Below, piece by piece: positions 1 through 3,999 of a stretch of 5,036 nucleotides of DNA. Within the stretch, counting starts at the first letter, position 1; each line of letters opens with the position of its first letter. The notes under the pieces were generated by a model, which saw only the letters and a list, made by a program, of their open reading frames with translations, did not search any database and was not told the DNA's origin. A program made the translations under genes and the position numbers. This DNA comes from Pseudomonadota bacterium (GTDB lineage: Bacteria > Pseudomonadota > Gammaproteobacteria > Burkholderiales > Casimicrobiaceae): NCBI GenBank assembly GCA_022709775.1, contig JAKLIE010000184.1:1-5036 (forward strand), in the 5' to 3' direction.

Positions 1-656
1 GCGCTCTTCGACAGGATCACGCCGTCGAACGGCGCGCGGATCATCGTGTAGTCGACCGCGACCGCGGCGTTGCGCGCGTTCGCCTCGGCAGCGGCGAGCG
101 CGGCGCGCGCACTCGCCACGCCGGCGACCGCGCGGTCCGCGCGCGCCGTCGAGCTGTCGAGCGCGGACTGGGAGACGAAGCCCTTCGCAACCAGGTCGAG
201 GTTGCGCCGGTGCTGCGCGAGCGCGTCCCGCTCCTCGGCCTGCGCCTGCTCGAGCGCCGCGCGCGCGGCGCCGGCGTTCGCGTCGGCGGCCTGCGACTGC
301 GCGACGACGTCCCGGTTGTCGAGGCGCGCGATCACCTCGCCCGCCTTGACGTGCGACCCTTCGGCGACGCCCAGCCAGTCGAGCCGACCGGTCGCCTTCG
401 AGGCGATCGCCGCCTTCCGCTGCGCGACGACGTAGCCGGTGGCGTTGAGGACGGCGTACTGCTGAGACGGGAACGACGTGACGACCGCGACGGTCTGGAC
501 GTCGACGACGCGCGGCGAAGCCGCGATCCACACCCCGGCGGCGGTCGCCGCGGCCGCGATCGCGCCCAGCACGATCCAGCGCGTCGGGCGGCGGCGCCGG
601 ATCGGCGCCGGGTTGCGGTCGATCCTGAGTCTTGACAGATCCGCGGGTTCCGACAT
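1..656 (-). CDS. Efflux pump periplasmic adaptor (membrane fusion protein, HlyD/MacA/AcrA type), C-terminus cut off by the window edge
   Basis: Adaptor proteins of this family are anchored in the inner membrane and connect an RND or MacB-type ABC pump to an outer-membrane channel. The 218 codons seen start MSEPADLSRLRIDR. An Arg-rich cytoplasmic stretch (residues 20-26) is followed by one membrane segment at about 27-45. The first half of the lipoyl-like domain is at about 74-113 (A-T-G-Y-V-V, then G-R-L-D-W-L-G-V-A-E-G and V-K-A-G-E-V-I-A-R-L-D). An Ala/Gln/Glu-rich alpha-hairpin coiled coil spans about 117-198. The returning lipoyl strand carries the family hallmark I-R-A-P-F-D-G-V-I at 206-214. 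The beta-barrel and membrane-proximal domains (commonly a further 150-200 residues) should lie left of the window, probably followed by the pump genes. The ATG at 654-656 was chosen because it gives a complete N-terminus with the anchor; a GTG lies immediately before it. No strong Shine-Dalgarno sequence is visible. The substrate cannot be told. Family assignment is firm; RND versus MacB partner is open. Confidence 0.93.
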   Translation of the reverse strand, partial: MSEPADLSRLRIDRNPAPIRRRRPTRWIVLGAIAAAATAAGVWIAASPRVVDVQTVAVVTSFPSQQYAVLNATGYVVAQRKAAIASKATGRLDWLGVAEGSHVKAGEVIARLDNRDVVAQSQAADANAGAARAALEQAQAEERDALAQHRRNLDLVAKGFVSQSALDSSTARADRAVAGVASARAALAAAEANARNAAVAVDYTMIRAPFDGVILSKS

Positions 657-687
657 CACCGGCCCGATCCGAACGTGAGGGACCGGG

Positions 688-693
688 ATTCTA
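688..693 (-). promoter_or_regulatory. Possible -10 element for the efflux adaptor gene
   Basis: On the minus strand this reads TAGAAT, five of six bases of the sigma70 -10 consensus, and would place the transcript start about 25 bases before the adaptor ATG. I see no recognisable -35 hexamer at 16-18 bases and no extended TG motif, so this is only a candidate. Confidence 0.25.
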
Positions 694-791
694 CCGTGCG
701 GTGCCGTGCGCCCCGGCCGGTGCGACGTGCCGTCGCCTCGCGCAGCCGACGGGGCACGGATCGACCGCGGTTCGGGACGGTCCGCGGCGGC

Positions 792-805
792 TTGACGCGC
801 ATCAA
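792..805. promoter_or_regulatory. FNR/ANR-type binding site (CRP-FNR family palindrome)
   Basis: The sequence TTGAC-GCGC-ATCAA matches the FNR/ANR consensus TTGAT-N4-ATCAA at nine of ten defined bases. The symmetry runs outward to 790-807 (GCTTGACGCGCATCAAGC), an 18-bp near-perfect palindrome with one mismatched pair. Its centre (798.5) lies about 60.5 bp upstream of the start site predicted from the -10 at 847-852. That matches the classic class I activator position near -61.5. The role is inferred: oxygen- or nitric-oxide-responsive control of the iron permease. ANR, DNR and FNR sites cannot be told apart by sequence. Confidence 0.6.
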
Positions 806-823
806 GCCTATGGTCGAAGGGGC

Positions 824-852
824 TTGCGCCGGGGGGACAGTACCTTCATAAT
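824..852 (+). promoter_or_regulatory. Predicted sigma70 promoter of the iron permease gene
   Basis: A -35-like TTGCGC (824-829, matching only the TTG) is followed after exactly 17 bases by CATAAT (847-852), five of six bases of the -10 consensus. The expected start site is near 859-860, giving a leader of about 75 bases. A weak -35 with a good -10 fits a promoter helped by an activator, and the FNR-type palindrome upstream is placed for that role. The leader has a pyrimidine-rich stretch at 906-925 and only a weak AGG (926-928) before the ATG. Confidence 0.5.
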
Positions 853-868
853 GCGAATCATTCTTATT
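850..868. promoter_or_regulatory. Fur box (ferric uptake regulator operator)
   Basis: AATGCGAATCATTCTTATT matches the idealised 9-1-9 Fur palindrome AATGAGAATCATTCTCATT at 17 of 19 positions, with the centre at C859. The two arms pair at seven of nine positions. It covers the end of the -10 element and the predicted start site, where Fur bound to ferrous iron would block RNA polymerase. It stands out as an AT-rich island in very GC-rich DNA. The downstream gene is an iron permease, which strongly supports the call. Confidence 0.8.
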
Positions 869-934
869 TGTTACCGCCCCTCGCGCACCTTTCGACCGCG
901 AAGACATCTCCCCCCTTTCCCGTCCAGGCGCCCC

Positions 935-1714
935 ATGCTCGCCACCGCACTCGTCTCGTTCCGCGAAGGCGTCGAAGCCTTCCTGATCGTCGCCCTCACG
1001 CTCGCGTACCTGCGCAAGTCCGGACGGGTCGCACTCACGCCCGCGGTGTACGCGGGTACGATTGCCGGCGTCGCGCTCTCGTTCGTCGCCGGCTGGCTGT
1101 TCTCGCAGGCGGACAACAAGCCGCTGTGGGAGGGCCTGCTCGCCGCGATCGCCGCCGCGATGGTCCTCTCGATGGTCGTCTACATGCAGCGCACCGCGCG
1201 GACGATGCGCTCCGATATCGCGGCGAAGGTCGACTCGGCCGCGGCGCGGGCCGGCATCGGCGCGTTTGCCGGCGTGTTCGCGTTCGTGCTGCTGATGATC
1301 GTGCGCGAAGGCATGGAGACCGCGCTGGTGATCACGACGCTGGCCCGCGAGACCGGGCACGGCGACCTGCTGGCCGGCGTCCTCTCGGGCGTCGCGCTCG
1401 CGGGTGTGCTCGCCTGGGCGTGGGCGCGCTACGGCCAGCGCGTCGATCTCAGGCGCTTCTTCCAGGTCACGTCCCTCTTCCTCGTGCTGTTCTCGATCCA
1501 GCTCCTGATCTACGCGGTCCACGAATTCAGCGAGGCGGGCGTGATCCCCGGCGTCGACAACGAGGCGCTGCACCTCGCGACCGAGCCGTACGGTCCCGAG
1601 GGATTCTGGGGCGAGATGCTCACCTACGTGATGGTGCTCGTGCCCGCGGCATGGCTCGCGTGGGCGTGGCTCTCGGACCGGCGCGACCGGCACGCCGCGC
1701 GCGCGGCGGCCTGA
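935..1714 (+). CDS. FTR1/EfeU-family high-affinity iron permease
   Basis: This 259-residue inner-membrane protein belongs to the oxidase-dependent iron transporter family (yeast Ftr1p, bacterial EfeU/FtrC), which moves iron across the membrane. Both family REXXE motifs are present: R-E-G-V-E at residues 10-14 in the first membrane segment and R-E-G-M-E at 124-128 in the middle of the protein. These glutamates are the known iron-handling residues. About seven hydrophobic segments are visible (roughly 3-25, 38-55, 66-84, 108-123, 144-163, 176-195, 228-247). A conserved-looking H-E-F-S-E-A-G (196-202) precedes the last loop. The open frame extends far upstream, but ATG 935 was chosen because family members begin directly with segment one; the other in-frame ATG (851) lies inside the Fur box. 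No ferroxidase, cupredoxin, P19 or EfeO/EfeB gene is adjacent. Regulation by Fur, and perhaps FNR/ANR, is inferred from upstream sites. Symbols efeU or ftrC are not assigned because partner genes are missing. Confidence 0.93.
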   Translation: MLATALVSFREGVEAFLIVALTLAYLRKSGRVALTPAVYAGTIAGVALSFVAGWLFSQADNKPLWEGLLAAIAAAMVLSMVVYMQRTARTMRSDIAAKVDSAAARAGIGAFAGVFAFVLLMIVREGMETALVITTLARETGHGDLLAGVLSGVALAGVLAWAWARYGQRVDLRRFFQVTSLFLVLFSIQLLIYAVHEFSEAGVIPGVDNEALHLATEPYGPEGFWGEMLTYVMVLVPAAWLAWAWLSDRRDRHAARAAA

Positions 1715-1724
1715 TGCGGCCGCC

Positions 1725-2666
1725 TCACCCGCCTTCGGGCGGCGGAAGCGGAACGTCCGTGCCTGCGCCGCGGCGCGACGCGCGCCACGCGATGCCCGCG
1801 AGGATCGCGAGGCCCGCGCCGATCAGCGCGATGCCCGCCCACTCGTTGGCGGTCAGGCGCTCGCCGAAGACCGCCATCGACGACACGAGCGCGATCGGCG
1901 GGACGGCGAACATGTTGAGCGATGCCGTGCCCGCGGGCAGCTGCTTCAGCACCGCGATCCAGAGCAGGAAGCCCAGCGCCGTCGATATCGCTCCGACGTA
2001 GATCAGGAGCGCGACCTGCGCCGCGCTCCATCGCGTGGGCGCGAAGTCGAACGCGAACGGCAGCAGCGTGAGCGGCAGAACGCCCACGATCATCTGCCAG
2101 GCCGTGAAGTTCAGCGGATCGGTCGGGTGCGTGCGCTGGAAGTGCTTCATCGCGACGCTCCCGGCCGCCCACCCCAGTCCCGAGAGCGTTGCCCACAGCT
2201 TCGGCGCGAGGTCGCCGCGCCAGTCCCACGGCGCGACGACCAGCACGAGCCCCGCGAACGCGCAGGCCACGGCGAGCCACTGCGTGCCGCGCACGCGCTC
2301 GCCGAGCACGATCCGCGCGATCACGAGCGTCCAGAAGGGCATCGTGAACACGAGCACGGACGTGCGTCCCGCGCCTCCGCCCGCGACCGCCATCGTCGTC
2401 GCGCCGAAGTTGACCGTCGTCTGGAAGAAGCCGGTGACGAGGATCGCGGTCCACGTCGCCTGCGGCGCGAGCGGCGCGCGCATCGCCGCCATCGCGACGA
2501 CGAGCACCGCGATCGCGACCCAGGTGCGCTCGACGTTGAAGACGACCGGATCCGCGCTCCCGAGCGCGAGCTTCATCATGACCCAGTTCGCCCCCCACAC
2601 CGACGTGAGCAACGCGAGCGCGATGTAGGCGCCGCGGCGCGACCCGATGCCGAGCAGGTTGCTCAT
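1725..2666 (-). CDS. EamA/DMT-superfamily transporter (10-segment drug/metabolite exporter type)
   Basis: This 313-residue integral inner-membrane protein has the two tandem EamA repeats of the drug/metabolite transporter superfamily. About ten membrane segments are seen: roughly 13-31, 42-60, 71-93, 103-122, 130-146, 154-171, 186-204, 216-235, 246-268 and 276-294. Repeat one carries V-W-G-A-N-W-V-M-M-K (23-32) and the segment-four signature ending L-G-E-R-V (121-125). Repeat two ends with the matching P-P-I-A-L and F-G-E-R-L (267-271). A short polar, Pro-rich tail follows. Length is usual for the family. The start at ATG 2664-2666 places the first segment at residue 13. The gene begins 19 bases after the hydrolase stop, so co-transcription is likely. 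Its stop is 10 bases from the convergent iron permease stop. Members export amino acids, nucleosides or other metabolites; the substrate cannot be predicted here. Confidence 0.92.
   Translation of the reverse strand: MSNLLGIGSRRGAYIALALLTSVWGANWVMMKLALGSADPVVFNVERTWVAIAVLVVAMAAMRAPLAPQATWTAILVTGFFQTTVNFGATTMAVAGGGAGRTSVLVFTMPFWTLVIARIVLGERVRGTQWLAVACAFAGLVLVVAPWDWRGDLAPKLWATLSGLGWAAGSVAMKHFQRTHPTDPLNFTAWQMIVGVLPLTLLPFAFDFAPTRWSAAQVALLIYVGAISTALGFLLWIAVLKQLPAGTASLNMFAVPPIALVSSMAVFGERLTANEWAGIALIGAGLAILAGIAWRASRRGAGTDVPLPPPEGG
1729..1742 (+). other. UUCG-capped hairpin between convergent genes (not a classical terminator)
   Basis: CCGCC-TTCG-GGCGG forms a five-pair all-GC stem closed by the very stable C(UUCG)G tetraloop when transcribed from the plus strand. 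It starts 15 bases after the iron permease stop and lies within the last codons of the EamA gene. No T-run follows, so intrinsic termination is not supported. It could protect or pause the 3' end of the permease transcript, or be a by-product of the codons for Pro-Pro-Glu-Gly-Gly. Confidence 0.3.
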
Positions 2667-2685
2667 CGTGCGATCGGGCGCCGCC

Positions 2686-3582
2686 TCACGGCGCGTCGAG
2701 GAACGCCTCGACCGCGCGCGCCACCGCGTCGGGCCGGTCGTGGTGCAGCATGTGCCCGGCCTCCGGGATCACGACGAGGCGGGCGCCGGGGATCGAGGCC
2801 ATGCGCCGGCGCACGCCGTCGAGGCCGTCGACGCCCATCTCGCCTTCCGGGTGCGTGTCGAGCCATCGTGGAATCGTCGACTCCGCACCCGCCACCCAGA
2901 GGACCTGCGCCGTGATCCGCTTCCAGATCGCCGTCGATTCGCCGACCCGGTAGACCGAAGGGAACGGCAGCTTGTGGCGCGGGTCCGAGCGCAGTTCGAC
3001 ACGCCCGTCGGGAAGCGCGCGCGCCCAGTGTGCGGCGAGGAACTCCGCGCGGTCCCGTGCGAGGCGCGGATTGTTCCGCTGCAGGCGGTCGGCGACGTCC
3101 GCCAGGCTCGCATAGGACGCGAACGCGGGCGGATCGGAGAGCGCGTCGAGCCACTTCGCGAACTTGCGCGGCGCATCGTCGTCCGACTCCGCCGGGATGC
3201 CGAATCCGTCCAGCGAGATCGCGCGCCGCACGCGGTCCGGACGAATCCCGGCATAGAGCATCGTGACGTTGCCGCCGAGACTGTGCCCGCAGACGTCGAC
3301 GCGCTCGCCCGGCGCGAAGGCGTCGATCAGCGCCTCCAGGTCGGCGAGGTAGTCGGCGAACCAGTAGCCCTGCGCCTGCCAGTCCGAGCCGCCGAATCCG
3401 CGGAGATCGTGCGCGATCACGTAGCGGTCGCGCACGAACGCGTCGACGAGGAACTGGAACGACGCGGCGACGTCCATCCAGCCGTGGACGCAGAACAGCT
3501 TCGGCGCGCCCGGGTCGCCCCACGTGAGCACCCGGTGCGCGAGGCCGCGCAGCGGCACGAGCCGCGAGGTCGCCGGCTTCAA
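2686..3582 (-). CDS. Alpha/beta-fold hydrolase, probable TTG start
   Basis: The 298-residue protein is a soluble alpha/beta hydrolase (serine esterase or lipase-like group). The oxyanion-hole region H-G-W-M-D is at 33-37. A-H-D-L-R-G-F-G-G-S (57-66) is the usual loop before the cap side. The nucleophile elbow G-H-S-L-G (99-103) gives Ser101, and the catalytic histidine is His277 in E-A-G-H. The catalytic acid is probably Glu234 (V-A-G-A-E-S), where most relatives have Asp; Asp125 after the preceding strand is an alternative. A helical cap domain fits about 130-215. There is no signal peptide, so it should be cytoplasmic. The TTG at 3580-3582 gives the expected N-terminus (S-R-L-V-P-L-R-G-L-A-H-R), with a weak GGGA upstream; GTG at 3556-3558 would shorten it by eight residues. 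It lies 31 bases after the lipoprotein stop and 19 before the EamA start, suggesting one operon. The substrate is unknown. Confidence 0.9.
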   Translation of the reverse strand: MKPATSRLVPLRGLAHRVLTWGDPGAPKLFCVHGWMDVAASFQFLVDAFVRDRYVIAHDLRGFGGSDWQAQGYWFADYLADLEALIDAFAPGERVDVCGHSLGGNVTMLYAGIRPDRVRRAISLDGFGIPAESDDDAPRKFAKWLDALSDPPAFASYASLADVADRLQRNNPRLARDRAEFLAAHWARALPDGRVELRSDPRHKLPFPSVYRVGESTAIWKRITAQVLWVAGAESTIPRWLDTHPEGEMGVDGLDGVRRRMASIPGARLVVIPEAGHMLHHDRPDAVARAVEAFLDAP

Positions 3583-3613
3583 CCCGCGAGATCCCGCGTC
3601 GTCCCGCCCGGGC

Positions 3614-3919
3614 TCACCTGCGCTTGCACAGCGCGAGCCCGTCCGTCCATCCGGTGCGGTAGTTCGGGTCCGCCGAGTAGCGAGTCCCGTCGCGGCGCTG
3701 CGGCCCCGACGCGCTGGCGCAGCCGTCCGCGTAGCCCTGCCGGTACGGCAGCGGGAATCCCGAGAGATTGACGTTCGGCGGCGGGGGCTCGACGTTCTTC
3801 GGCACCGGCGGCGCCTCGGCGGCCCTCCCGTCCGTCGTCGGTGCGGCGGGCCCGACCGACGCGCAGCCGGCGGCCACCGCGGCGGCGAGCACGACGAGGA
3901 GGGTGGAGAGGCGCGGCAT
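3614..3919 (-). CDS. Small secreted lipoprotein with duplicated YRxG[YW]xDG motif, function unknown
   Basis: This 101-residue protein has a short lipoprotein signal: a hydrophobic stretch at residues 6-17, then A-A-G-C with the lipid-accepting Cys19. Position +2 is Ala, not Asp, so outer-membrane sorting is expected. A Pro/Ala-rich linker (about 22-58, including P-P-P-P at 45-48) follows. The C-terminal domain contains two copies of one motif 28 residues apart: Y-R-Q-G-Y-A-D-G-C at 59-67 and Y-R-T-G-W-T-D-G-L at 87-95, the second ending in Cys98. Cys67 and Cys98 could form a disulfide in the periplasm. I do not recognise a characterised family and assign no function. It is divergent from dnaE and appears to be first in a lipoprotein-hydrolase-EamA operon. 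Start ATG 3917-3919 is required for the signal peptide. No Shine-Dalgarno sequence is visible; the bases before the ATG are pyrimidine-rich. Confidence 0.82.
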   Translation of the reverse strand: MPRLSTLLVVLAAAVAAGCASVGPAAPTTDGRAAEAPPVPKNVEPPPPNVNLSGFPLPYRQGYADGCASASGPQRRDGTRYSADPNYRTGWTDGLALCKRR

Positions 3920-3966
3920 GGAGGTTGCGCGCAGCGACGAAAACGCGATGCGCGATCCGTCGGCGC

Positions 3967-3980
3967 GCTAGAATTCTAGC
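3967..3980. promoter_or_regulatory. Shared divergent promoter core: perfect 14-bp palindrome with a -10 on each strand
   Basis: GCTAGAATTCTAGC is a perfect palindrome in the 80 bases between the lipoprotein and dnaE. It reads TAGAAT (five of six -10 bases) on the plus strand at 3969-3974 and on the minus strand at 3973-3978, so the two -10 elements overlap. The minus-strand copy has an extended -10 (TGC before TAGAAT). The plus-strand copy lacks the TG. Neither has a clear -35 at 16-18 bases. Predicted starts are near 3981 for dnaE (leader about 19 bases) and near 3966 for the lipoprotein operon (leader about 47 bases). A repressor operator is a second possible reading. Confidence 0.5.
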
Positions 3981-3999
3981 ATCGTCGCCCCCCGCTTCC

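Noticed and set aside
765..787. CCGCGG repeated at 765-770 and 782-787, with GGAC-G-GTCC at 775-783, as a possible hairpin or operator
   Set aside because: Short GC-only repeats are expected by chance at this base composition, and the site has no clear relation to either promoter.
792..814. Alternative permease promoter using TTGACG (792-797) as -35 and TATGGT (809-814) as -10
   Set aside because: The spacer would be 11 bases, too short for sigma70, and the TTGACG belongs to the FNR-type palindrome.
632..934. Upstream extension of the iron permease frame by 101 codons
   Set aside because: The added residues have no hydrophobic or domain pattern, cover the promoter, FNR-type and Fur sites, and family members begin at the first membrane segment encoded from 935.
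656..1693. Long open frame (345 codons) on the minus strand opposite the iron permease
   Set aside because: Its translation is dominated by Arg, Glu, Asp and His with no domain pattern, as expected for the antisense of a GC-rich membrane protein gene.
2127..2915. 262-codon plus-strand frame across the EamA start and hydrolase end
   Set aside because: Low-complexity Arg/Pro/Ala-rich translation spanning two well-supported minus-strand genes; a shadow frame.
3583..3613. Possible terminator between lipoprotein and hydrolase genes
   Set aside because: Only an imperfect CGCG-A-GATC-C-CGCG symmetry and no T-run on the minus strand; it fits an intra-operon gap better.
2647..3771. 374-codon plus-strand frame opposite the hydrolase and lipoprotein
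   Set aside because: Arg/Glu/Val-rich shadow without a recognisable fold; the opposite strand encodes a hydrolase with a full Ser-His catalytic set.
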